Positions 1 to 7,159 of a stretch of DNA of 34,091 bases are shown here, in pieces. Position numbers and translations under genes: made by a program. Position 1 is the stretch's first letter, and every line of letters begins with the position of its first letter. The DNA lies in the NCBI GenBank assembly GCA_002709235.1, contig PAQI01000018.1, positions 113,100 to 147,190 on the forward strand. The letters are read 5' to 3'. Source of the stretch: Hirschia sp. Its GTDB lineage: Bacteria > Pseudomonadota > Alphaproteobacteria > Caulobacterales > Hyphomonadaceae. The notes below the pieces were generated by a model, which saw nothing but the letters and a program-made list of their open reading frames with translations, ran no database searches and was not told the DNA's origin.

Positions 1-826
1 ACATGACCTCTTCCATTGGTGCGCGATGCCCGGTGACAAGAAGAGTTCCCTGATCGCTCCACTTGATATTGTCAGGAAGGAGGGGGAGGTCGATATCTTT
101 TCGTTGACCACTCTCGGTATTGATGACCGCCAGCGTGCCGATAGGCCATGCGTTGACGAAGATCTGCTCACCTCCAGGCGAGACGACAATTCCGTTTGGT
201 CCCATCATTTCACTATTGGGCACTGTCTTCCAGTTTTCGCCGGGCCGTCGGAAGACAACGTCGCCGAGGAAATCCTGCTCGGTTTTCGAACTGTCAAAAA
301 GGCTCGTTCTTGCAGCGTAGATCGTTCCATCGTCACTGACAGCCACGCCATTGCCAGATGATCCTTCCGGATACTCGATGCAGCCCGTCCAACTCAGTGA
401 GGGTATTTCTTCCAGGGTAATAGAAAACAGTTCGATTGATTCGCGCCCGCCATGATTAACCACGAACAACTGCGTTTCCCCGGTGGCCGTGACATGGATC
501 GTTATACCATGTGGAGCAAAGTCCTGCTTTGCAATTTCTGTGAAGCAATCGGTAGCATTTTCGGTGACTTTTGAGACGCCAGAGGGATAAAGAAGGTGCA
601 AATCTTCTGTTTCCGTATCGATTGCATATAAGGCTCCGGATCTAGTCGCGCCGCCTGTCATGCTGCTCGCGATTATCCACCGCCCGCCTTCCAGCAAAGC
701 GAGATCCTCTGCATTGGCGATACTGATAGTGTTCGATCGGGCATTCTCGATATCGAGGCTGGCACATGAAGTAGGCCCAATGAGCGCGAAAACGCATGCC
801 AGCAATGGCGCTATTCGAGACAGCAT
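1..826 (-). CDS. Paraoxonase/SMP-30-type beta-propeller lactonase or esterase, secreted, 3' end cut by window edge
   Basis: The minus-strand frame is open from 847 to the window edge. I prefer the ATG at 826 because GGGAG lies 10 nt upstream and a clean export signal follows (hydrophobic residues about 7-18, then Ser-Cys-Ala). The visible 275 residues match the paraoxonase/SMP-30 six-bladed propeller. Aligned by eye to PON1, the calcium ligands are all present: Glu40 (in AEDL), Asn159 (in GNGV), Asn211 (in PNGI), Asp252 and Asn253 (in PDNI). His106 (in PHGI) matches the PON1 active-site histidine, and FVVNH lies at 121-125. Family members hydrolyse lactones or aryl esters, usually in the periplasm. 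The gene starts 24 nt after the upstream hydrolase, so both are probably one transcript. The substrate is unknown; the fold call is firm. Confidence 0.8.
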   Translation of the reverse strand, partial: MLSRIAPLLACVFALIGPTSCASLDIENARSNTISIANAEDLALLEGGRWIIASSMTGGATRSGALYAIDTETEDLHLLYPSGVSKVTENATDCFTEIAKQDFAPHGITIHVTATGETQLFVVNHGGRESIELFSITLEEIPSLSWTGCIEYPEGSSGNGVAVSDDGTIYAARTSLFDSSKTEQDFLGDVVFRRPGENWKTVPNSEMMGPNGIVVSPGGEQIFVNAWPIGTLAVINTESGQRKDIDLPLLPDNIKWSDQGTLLVTGHRAPMEEVM

Positions 827-850
827 CACAACAAAACTCCCATGCATTTT

Positions 851-1726
851 CTAGCTGGTTCGATCGATCCAGTCATTGAGCTGTGACCAATGGGTTTCAC
901 GCGTACCTGCGAAATTCTGGCAGTGAGCAGCAGATTTCAGGATTTGCAGTTCAACCGAAGGCGATGCGCTGAAATAGGCGAGTTCCTTGTCAGGTGCCGG
1001 GCTGGTATCGATCTCGCTTTGCACGACAAGAACAGGCACTGAAATACTGGCTGAAGCATCGTGCACGATACCCGGTGTGAGCGCGTTCTTGCCCAAGGTG
1101 GCCGGCGTTGTCGACGCATTGGCTTCATCAGCTTCGATCAGATCCAACGGAACGTCATCCCAATAGAACAGCTTTCGCATCGGCAAGCGAGGGGTCGCCA
1201 GATAACCGCTGGGGATGAGATCAGCTTGCAGGCTCGCAACATCAGTATCGCCCAGTATCATGGGTTCATTGGCCCATCCCAAAACCGCAACGCGATCCAT
1301 TTCGGGGAAAGCGGCGGCTTGTGCGATGATCATCATGCCCCCCATGGAATGCCCCATGCCGGTGACGCTTACGGGACCATCCCATCGTGAGACAACTTGT
1401 CGTAACGCATCTGCATGAGCTGCGGCGATTATGGTACCACTGAGCTTGTCTTCAGGTTCAGGTTTGCTGCTCTGGCCCATGCCGAGCATATCTATCGTCA
1501 AAACGGCTTTGCCCTGTTCGGTGAACCAATGCGCAAAACTGTATGATTCATCAGCGAAACCTGGATCCCAGTATCCGCGGTGATAGCCGCCACCATGAAT
1601 AGCAAACACGAGTTGCGACGGCCGCTTTGTCATTCCATCCGGTAGGTGAAGGCTTGCGGCGATCATGACCTTCTCATCCAAGCCGGTTGACGAGGTCACA
1701 TCCAGCATCATGTCTTCTGATTTCAT
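851..1726 (-). CDS. Alpha/beta hydrolase
   Basis: A 291-residue alpha/beta hydrolase. HGGG at 44-47 is the oxyanion-hole region, GHSMGG at 125-130 holds the nucleophile Ser127, Asp240 (QSEID) and His268 (AAHC) complete a likely catalytic triad. The reading frame continues upstream to 1945, but that part looks non-coding on this strand. I chose ATG 1726, which has an AGAGGG purine stretch about 11 nt upstream inside a tandem duplication. ATG 1711 or 1708 are possible alternatives. There is no signal peptide, so it should be cytoplasmic. It is the first gene of a two-gene minus-strand unit with the paraoxonase-like gene and is divergent from the DUF1214/P450 operon. The substrate (ester, lactone or thioester) cannot be told from sequence. 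Confidence 0.85.
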   Translation of the reverse strand: MKSEDMMLDVTSSTGLDEKVMIAASLHLPDGMTKRPSQLVFAIHGGGYHRGYWDPGFADESYSFAHWFTEQGKAVLTIDMLGMGQSSKPEPEDKLSGTIIAAAHADALRQVVSRWDGPVSVTGMGHSMGGMMIIAQAAAFPEMDRVAVLGWANEPMILGDTDVASLQADLIPSGYLATPRLPMRKLFYWDDVPLDLIEADEANASTTPATLGKNALTPGIVHDASASISVPVLVVQSEIDTSPAPDKELAYFSASPSVELQILKSAAHCQNFAGTRETHWSQLNDWIDRTS

Positions 1727-3062
1727 TGTTCGTCGTTCCCTCTTCAAGCTGACAGGTCGTTCCCTCTTCAAGCTGACAGCATGGGCTGGGATTTTGGTCA
1801 TCAACCTGCCGGGAGATAGGTTGTTCGGCGAGAAAATCAGCAAGAACGACGCAGAGGAAACAGGGATACTGGAAATGGCAGATGACGGCCTCCAATGGGA
1901 AAAATTGATTGATGGGTTAAGGCCGCTTGGCGATGCAATGCGCAAGCGAGTGCCGGAGCGGCTACAGTCCGATCCTCAGATCATGGCTGAATCCATGCGC
2001 TTGTTACTGTCAGGGGTAACACGCGCAACAAATGACGCTCTTGTGGGAGACCGCCGTCATCCGATGTTCGTGCCGGAACTCAATATCAGTCAGAACATAT
2101 TCCAGCCAAATGCTGATACGATTTACAGAGCCTGCCTGATTGAAAAGGGAGGGACTTATATCATTCGGGGCGATCGCGGCACTGTACGAATGGTGATCCT
2201 GGCGCAGATGGGGCCTGATACACTGCGAACAGGCAAACATCATCCATTATTGGGGCAGATCGATTTCGATACACTGACACTTGATGAGAATGATCATTTC
2301 GAGGTCGTGATATCACCTGAACGCCCAGAAGGTTACGATGGTGACTGGCGTCAACTTGATCCCTTGTGTGAAAAGTTCATGGTCCGTGTGGTCAGTTGTG
2401 ATTGGGGAGTCGAAAGAGAACCCCGCTTCGGCATAGCGCGGCTTGACGTGGAAGAAGCCAAAGGTCGTCCCTCCAAGGAGGCGCTCAATCACGCTTTCGG
2501 TGAAATTCCTGGCATTACCGGAGTTTGCGCATTGGCCTTTCCCACACATGTTGAGGAATTGCGGGCTGAAGGGCACTTAAACACGCTGAAGATCTTTGAC
2601 GTTTCGCAGATGTCAGGTCTTTCCGGTCAATTCTATTATGAAGGCGCTTATGAACTGGATGATGATGAGGCGCTGATCACAGAGGTCAAGGTTCCGAAAA
2701 GCTATCGGTACTGGTCTATCATCCTGACAAATGACATTTACGAAACAACCGATTGGTACAACAATCAGGCCAGCCTTAATGACAAACAGGGCATAGTGGA
2801 CACAGATGGAGTATTTCGTACCGTCATCTCCGCGCGTGACCCGGGTGTCCACAATTGGCTGGACACGTCCGGTTACGCTTCTGGGGCAATCCAGGGGCGA
2901 TGGTTCGAAGCGAGCGAAAAACCAATGCCAACCATCAAGAAAGTGAAACTGGCGGACGTGTCTCAACATTTACCGTCCGATACAAAGCGTGTTTCTCCGC
3001 AAGAGCGCGCAATCGCCCTACGCAATCGTCGACTTGCCGCCCAGATGCGCATCATCTGGTAA
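1710..3062 (+). CDS. DUF1214 domain protein, possibly Tat-exported
   Basis: The C-terminal part carries the DUF1214 pattern: a YWSIILTND-like strand, then SLNDKQG, a DPGVHNWLDT motif and a final GRW. The biochemical role of DUF1214 is not established; such genes often sit in steroid or terpenoid catabolic clusters. The start is uncertain. ATG 1710 gives 450 residues and a leader with VRRSLFK followed by a hydrophobic stretch, which resembles a twin-arginine signal, and codon use there looks coding-like. ATG 1875 gives 395 residues, starts right at the conserved domain and has AGGG about 10 nt upstream. A perfect 24-bp duplication lies inside the putative leader and repeats eight residues. The P450 gene follows after 12 nt, so the two are almost certainly co-transcribed and may act on the same compound. 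Confidence 0.78.
   Translation: MSSDFIVRRSLFKLTGRSLFKLTAWAGILVINLPGDRLFGEKISKNDAEETGILEMADDGLQWEKLIDGLRPLGDAMRKRVPERLQSDPQIMAESMRLLLSGVTRATNDALVGDRRHPMFVPELNISQNIFQPNADTIYRACLIEKGGTYIIRGDRGTVRMVILAQMGPDTLRTGKHHPLLGQIDFDTLTLDENDHFEVVISPERPEGYDGDWRQLDPLCEKFMVRVVSCDWGVEREPRFGIARLDVEEAKGRPSKEALNHAFGEIPGITGVCALAFPTHVEELRAEGHLNTLKIFDVSQMSGLSGQFYYEGAYELDDDEALITEVKVPKSYRYWSIILTNDIYETTDWYNNQASLNDKQGIVDTDGVFRTVISARDPGVHNWLDTSGYASGAIQGRWFEASEKPMPTIKKVKLADVSQHLPSDTKRVSPQERAIALRNRRLAAQMRIIW
1732..1779. repeat. Perfect 24-bp tandem duplication
   Basis: Positions 1732-1755 and 1756-1779 are identical. The unit starts GTCGTTCCCTC and ends GCTGACAG. It lies where the hydrolase (minus) and DUF1214 (plus) genes diverge. 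It duplicates the AGAGGG purine stretch upstream of the hydrolase start and, on the plus strand, repeats RSLFKLT in the putative Tat-like leader. Because 24 is a multiple of three, no frame is disturbed. It looks like a recent slippage or strand-misalignment event. Confidence 0.95.
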
Positions 3063-3074
3063 CAGGAGTATTAC

Positions 3075-4289
3075 ATGAGCACTGACACCCTCCCGTCCCA
3101 CGTACCTGCCGACAAGGCTATGCGTCTTCCATATTTCGCCCGTGAAGTGGTGAAGGACTGCCCACAGGAAACCCTCATTCCTGAAATGCATCGCACATTG
3201 GGGCCCATCACTTACGTCACGAACATTTTCCCTGGCGATAAGCCTGGCTGGTTGTTGACTGGCTATGACGACACAATGGCAATGCTGCGTGATGCTGATA
3301 ACTACACCAAGAACGGTATGGGACAGTGGTCACAGAGCATTGGTGAAAATTGGCTGGTTGTTCCTACTGAAGTCGACCCGCCGACACACTCGCATTACCG
3401 CAAGGCACTAAATCCCAGCTTCTCGCCCCAAAAAATGGCGGCAATGAAAGATGACCTGAAACGTCGAGCAGTTGATCTGATCGATAAGTTCAAGGACCGC
3501 AAAAGCTGCGATTTCATAAATGAATTTTCCGAGCGCTATCCGATCTATATCGTGCTCGACCTTCTGGGGTTGCCGCAAGACCGCATGGCCGAGTTCCTGG
3601 TGTGGGAAAAGGAAATGCTCCACTCCAATGATTGGGAAGTGCGAAGCAATGCTGTCAAAAAGGCCGTAAACTATCTCAAGGGTGAGATTGCCCTGCGCCG
3701 TGAAAAGCCGCTTGATGATTACATTTCAAGGCTTTTCGACCTGGAAGCGGGTGAGGGACGCAAGTGGAATGACGAGGAAGTTCTGGGACATTGCTTCAAC
3801 CTGTTCCTCGGTGGCCTCGACACAGTCACAACGATGCTGGGTAATATCTTCGCGCATCTGGTACGCCATCCAGAGCAACAGCAAGAACTGCGTGAGCACC
3901 CAGAGCGCATCGTTCTGGCTGTAGAGGAGTTCTTGCGGGTTTACGGCCCGGTGACTGCGTTTAGAATCGCCGCTCAGGAAATTGAAGTGCATGGTCAGAA
4001 GATCATGCCGGGCGACTATGTTTCCGTTGCCACGCCGATCGTCAATCAGGACCCTAAGATTCACGAGAATCCTTCAGACATCCGGTTTGACCGCAAGGCT
4101 CCTCATGTGGCGCTGGGGGGAGGCATTCATAAATGCCTTGGAATGCATTTGGCACGTTTCGAATTGCAGACGGCAATAGATGAGTTCCTCAAGGCGATAC
4201 CGCAGTTTCGCCTCAAGGAGGGTACCGAGCTTGGCTATTTTGTCGGCAATATTACCTTTATCCCAAAGCTTGAGCTCGAGTGGGATTGA
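3075..4289 (+). CDS. Cytochrome P450, CYP101 (P450cam)-like
   Basis: A 404-residue soluble bacterial P450. The I-helix has GGLDTVT (246-252) with the Asp249-Thr250 oxygen-activation pair typical of CYP101. The K-helix ExxR is Glu285-Arg288. The heme loop is LGGGIHKCLG with axial Cys354; the usual Phe that begins this motif is Leu. The start ATG follows AGGAG at a good distance, and the gene sits 12 nt after DUF1214. By family knowledge it hydroxylates a small hydrophobic substrate using electrons from a ferredoxin and ferredoxin reductase; no ferredoxin is encoded here. It is a relative of the P450 at 25539, sharing the DPPTH-xHYRK region, the SND segment and the I-helix form. It ends 5 bp from the convergent SnoaL-like gene. 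The substrate is unknown. Confidence 0.93.
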   Translation: MSTDTLPSHVPADKAMRLPYFAREVVKDCPQETLIPEMHRTLGPITYVTNIFPGDKPGWLLTGYDDTMAMLRDADNYTKNGMGQWSQSIGENWLVVPTEVDPPTHSHYRKALNPSFSPQKMAAMKDDLKRRAVDLIDKFKDRKSCDFINEFSERYPIYIVLDLLGLPQDRMAEFLVWEKEMLHSNDWEVRSNAVKKAVNYLKGEIALRREKPLDDYISRLFDLEAGEGRKWNDEEVLGHCFNLFLGGLDTVTTMLGNIFAHLVRHPEQQQELREHPERIVLAVEEFLRVYGPVTAFRIAAQEIEVHGQKIMPGDYVSVATPIVNQDPKIHENPSDIRFDRKAPHVALGGGIHKCLGMHLARFELQTAIDEFLKAIPQFRLKEGTELGYFVGNITFIPKLELEWD

Positions 4290-4294
4290 TTAAA

Positions 4295-4741
4295 TCAGGC
4301 AGGGTGCATGTCTATGTGAAAGCGTGACAGGCGAAGGGCGGCGATCTTCCAGACGCCGTCCTCCTTGCGGTAGCTTTCATGATATTGCCCGAACCCGGTT
4401 ATCGAGGCGACCTCCGGAATTGGGGATTTACCTTCCTGCCATACAACCCGGTCCTGCATTGACCAGACACCACGTGCTGTATCCGGACTATCGAACGCGA
4501 TCTCAGGCGTGTGAACCTGATGACAGGTGGCTGCGTGATCAGCAGCAAATCTGACCTGAGCAATAATGGCCGGGATACCGGTTATTGGTGGGTTTCCGGT
4601 GTCTTCACTGACATCCATCACGGCATCCGATGTGAAAATCGATGCGTATCCATCCCAGTCCTTGGTATCAAGAAATCTGCAATATTTGGCCTTCACGGCA
4701 CGGATGTCTTCGATGGCCTGTAGTGTTTCTACTGCGTCCAT
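4295..4741 (-). CDS. SnoaL-like (NTF2-fold) small protein
   Basis: A 148-residue single-domain protein of the NTF2-like/SnoaL type. It has the typical start (an AIEDIRAVKAKYCRFLD-like helix, then W-GYASIFTSDAV) and a closing sheet ending DGVWKIAALRLSRF. Family members are lyases, isomerases or hydratases, or subunits of oxygenases. In steroid and polycyclic pathways they often act on ring intermediates. The ATG at 4741 is preferred over the in-frame ATG at 4789 because GGAAGGAAACAAA lies directly before it and homology begins there. It is monocistronic, convergent with the P450 operon and divergent from the F420-type oxidoreductase. No catalytic residues can be assigned with confidence. Confidence 0.8.
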   Translation of the reverse strand: MDAVETLQAIEDIRAVKAKYCRFLDTKDWDGYASIFTSDAVMDVSEDTGNPPITGIPAIIAQVRFAADHAATCHQVHTPEIAFDSPDTARGVWSMQDRVVWQEGKSPIPEVASITGFGQYHESYRKEDGVWKIAALRLSRFHIDMHPA

Positions 4742-4816
4742 TTTGTTTCCTTCCCAACCAAAATGTCTTTGAGTCTCGGCGTAGTTCATACTGCTGCGCG
4801 GCCTTGGAGACGAAAC

Positions 4817-4832
4817 CCTGCCTTCTGGCAGG
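4817..4832. other. Small perfect hairpin in divergent intergenic region
   Basis: CCTGCC-TTCT-GGCAGG forms a six-pair stem with a four-base loop between the SnoaL-like gene and the luciferase-like gene. No T-run follows on either strand, so it does not look like a terminator. It could be an operator or a leader structure; nothing further supports a role. Confidence 0.4.
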
Positions 4833-4897
4833 TTGATTGGGTGATGGTGTCTTGGAAAGTGTAATCAGAATTTTTCAATTTGCGAAAGAAGATGAAC

Positions 4898-5974
4898 ATG
4901 ACGCAAGAACCCGGCGCACAGGCCCTGTTCGACAAGTTCGGTACCTATATTCTGCCCGGGCGAGTGGATGACCCCCGCCGCGGTATTGAAGAAGCGCAGG
5001 AAGCTGAACGTATAGGGCTTGGTGCAGTCTGGATATCCGAACGTTTTGCACTCAAGGAGCCGGCAGTTCTGGCCGGAGCCGTGAGCGAAGCCACGTCGCG
5101 GATCAGAATCAATGGCACATTCTACGCAACCATGCGCCACCCTCTGGTCACGGCGAGCATTGCAAACATGATGCAGGCCATGAGCGGAGATCGTTTCAGC
5201 GTCATGTTCGCTCGGGCAGTTCCTGCCTATATGAAAATGATGGGAGCTCCAGCGATCACGATGGAGCGTTTGGCTGATTATATCAGTATCTTCAGACGTC
5301 TTTGGGAAGGTGAAACCGTCGCTTATGAAGGGATATTGGGCAAGTATCCCGTTCTCAAACTGACCGACTTTCACAAAGGGCCCAAGCCGCCGATTATCTT
5401 TACGGCTATCGGCCCCAAAAGTCTGGAGTTCGCTGGGACACATTGTGACGGCGTGCTTCTGCATCCATTTGTGTCACCCACTGGTGTCAAAAACAGCACA
5501 AAGATTGTCCGCGATGCTGCTGAGAAAGCCGGACGCGATCCGATGTCAGTACGTATCTACCACAACATCATCGTCGCTCCTGACTTGCCGAAGGATGAAG
5601 AGGATGCCGTCGTACGCGGCCGTGCGATCACCTATTTTGAATTGCCTGGCTTTGGAGATCTGATCGTTGAAATCAATGAATGGGACAAAGGCGTGCTCGA
5701 CCAGGTGCGTGCGCATCCCAAGATAGCCGGGCTCAACGGAAAACCGGCTGATCAGGCTTATACCCGCCAGGAATTGGTCGATGTCGGTCAACTTCTTCCA
5801 CAGAAGTGGATTGATGAAGGTGCTGCTGTCGGCACAGCAGCCCATTGCGCGGATCAGTTGATGTCCTATCTGGACGCCGGTGCGGATGAAATTCTTCTGC
5901 ATGGTGCAGCACCCAAGGACATGGGGCCGCTGACGACAGAACTCAAACGTGCCTTGTCTGCAAAGGGTTTCTGA
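4898..5974 (+). CDS. Luciferase-like (LLM class) F420-dependent-type oxidoreductase
   Basis: A 358-residue TIM-barrel protein of the bacterial luciferase-like superfamily. The start of the barrel has FDKFGTYILPGRVDDP and a following GLGAVWISER segment. Later come GDRFSVMFARAVP, a TMERLADYISIFRRLWEGE helix, GPKPPIIFTAIGPKSLEFAG, and a C-terminal end ILLHGAAPKDMGPL. The overall form resembles the actinobacterial F420-dependent LLM subfamily TIGR03857 (from memory; not searched). Such enzymes move hydride between F420 and a substrate alcohol, aldehyde or enone. The F420 genes at 21605-23940 support F420 rather than FMN. ATG 4898 has AAGAAG six bases upstream; ATG 4892 and TTG 4880 are alternatives. 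It is the first gene of a plus-strand operon; the next gene starts 2 nt after its stop. Confidence 0.85.
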   Translation: MTQEPGAQALFDKFGTYILPGRVDDPRRGIEEAQEAERIGLGAVWISERFALKEPAVLAGAVSEATSRIRINGTFYATMRHPLVTASIANMMQAMSGDRFSVMFARAVPAYMKMMGAPAITMERLADYISIFRRLWEGETVAYEGILGKYPVLKLTDFHKGPKPPIIFTAIGPKSLEFAGTHCDGVLLHPFVSPTGVKNSTKIVRDAAEKAGRDPMSVRIYHNIIVAPDLPKDEEDAVVRGRAITYFELPGFGDLIVEINEWDKGVLDQVRAHPKIAGLNGKPADQAYTRQELVDVGQLLPQKWIDEGAAVGTAAHCADQLMSYLDAGADEILLHGAAPKDMGPLTTELKRALSAKGF

Positions 5975-5976
5975 TC

Positions 5977-7107
5977 ATGGCGATGGATGCGAATGAAGTC
6001 CAAACGCGCTTGCGGGATTGGCTGGAAACGAATGTTGCGGGCTGGAGCGATGTGCGCTTGCGACCATTGGAAGTCACTTTAGGATCAGGATTTTCCGCGG
6101 AGATATTTTTCGTGGATGTGGACTATCTGGATGCTGAAGGTCAACAATCTAGTACGCTAGTTGTGCGTCGCCAGCCGACTGATCTGGAGGTCGTTCATGG
6201 CTCCAGTCTTGAGCTGCAAGGCAGGATGATGGCTGCTTTGGATCAACTCAAGGTCACTGCGGTGCCAGATTGGATCGGAATGGAGCTTGATCCCTCAGTA
6301 TTGGGCAATCCATTCCTAATTATGGGCCGAGTGGAGGGGCAATCCGCCTCGCAGAACCCCAATTATAACACCAGCGGCTGGATCGCTGACATGTCACCAG
6401 CACAGCGCGGTGCGACCTGGAAGAATGCCATTGAGTCCTTCGCAAAGATGAGTCGGATAGACTGGCAAGCGGACGGGTTTTCATTCCTGGCACAAGCAGA
6501 ATGGGGCAAGCCCGGATTGGATCAGTATCTTGGGCATATCGAAGCTTGGTACAATAGCTGTCGCAAAGACAGGGTGATGCCATATGTTGATGCCGCTATC
6601 GAATATATCCGTGCTGAAGAGCCGAGTAACATGCCCGTCAATGTGCTCTGGGGCGATAGTACACCTTCAAATGTAATGTTCTCAGCCGACGGTAAGGTCA
6701 ACGCACTGATCGACTGGGAATTGGCAGCCCTTGGTCCCTCTGAACTGGACTTGGCATGGTGGCTATATTTTGATGATTTGTTCAGTCGACGATTTGGCGT
6801 TGAGCGGCTCGAAGGACTGCCCACGCGAGAAGAATCCATAGCGATATGGGAAGCTGAAGCCGGACGTAAGGCAGAGCATCTGAAATACTGCGATATTGTT
6901 GTCGCTCTAAGGATGGCTTTGGTGGTTGTAGGTGCATTCGATCGTCAGGTCGGAATCGGCAATATTCCTCCTGAAAACAAGTCACTCAACGCAAATTTCA
7001 TGACTCTATATCTTGCCGAGCGCTTGGGCATGGACCTGCCTGAGCTGGGGCCGGATTTCTACACCTTCATGAGCAATATGACGCCAGTAGACAAGAAGGA
7101 AGACTGA
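5977..7107 (+). CDS. APH-type phosphotransferase-fold protein, first of a pair
   Basis: A 376-residue protein of the aminoglycoside phosphotransferase (APH)/choline kinase fold. The catalytic loop is WGDSTPSN (225-232): the Asp227 and Asn232 positions are kept, but the usual His is Trp. The metal-binding motif is DWE (246-248), followed by LGPSELDLAWW. The nucleotide-binding lobe has GSGFSAEIF (36-44) and VVRRQP. This resembles the ACAD10-like kinases of catabolic clusters, which may phosphorylate hydroxylated acyl or alcohol intermediates, rather than antibiotic-resistance enzymes. It starts 2 nt after the F420-type oxidoreductase and is followed 52 nt later by a second APH-type gene. The role is inferred from fold and position only. 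Confidence 0.82.
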   Translation: MAMDANEVQTRLRDWLETNVAGWSDVRLRPLEVTLGSGFSAEIFFVDVDYLDAEGQQSSTLVVRRQPTDLEVVHGSSLELQGRMMAALDQLKVTAVPDWIGMELDPSVLGNPFLIMGRVEGQSASQNPNYNTSGWIADMSPAQRGATWKNAIESFAKMSRIDWQADGFSFLAQAEWGKPGLDQYLGHIEAWYNSCRKDRVMPYVDAAIEYIRAEEPSNMPVNVLWGDSTPSNVMFSADGKVNALIDWELAALGPSELDLAWWLYFDDLFSRRFGVERLEGLPTREESIAIWEAEAGRKAEHLKYCDIVVALRMALVVVGAFDRQVGIGNIPPENKSLNANFMTLYLAERLGMDLPELGPDFYTFMSNMTPVDKKED

Positions 7108-7159
7108 AGCAGTTCCGACTATGGCATCACGATAAAAATAAAGAACAGGGGAGACACCA

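Noticed and set aside
26-361. Plus-strand frames in the first 850 bases
   Set aside because: The minus strand there encodes a convincing paraoxonase-like protein with conserved calcium ligands.
1727-1945. N-terminal extension of the hydrolase gene to 1945
   Set aside because: Translation gives unconserved Ser/Pro-rich sequence antisense to the DUF1214 leader; hydrolase homology begins after the ATG at 1726.
4817-4832. Hairpin between the SnoaL-like and luciferase-like genes as a terminator
   Set aside because: It is upstream of both divergent genes and lacks a T-run.
4865-5464. 199-codon minus-strand frame upstream of the SnoaL-like gene
   Set aside because: Antisense to the luciferase-like gene, with no recognisable motif and His/Cys-rich composition.
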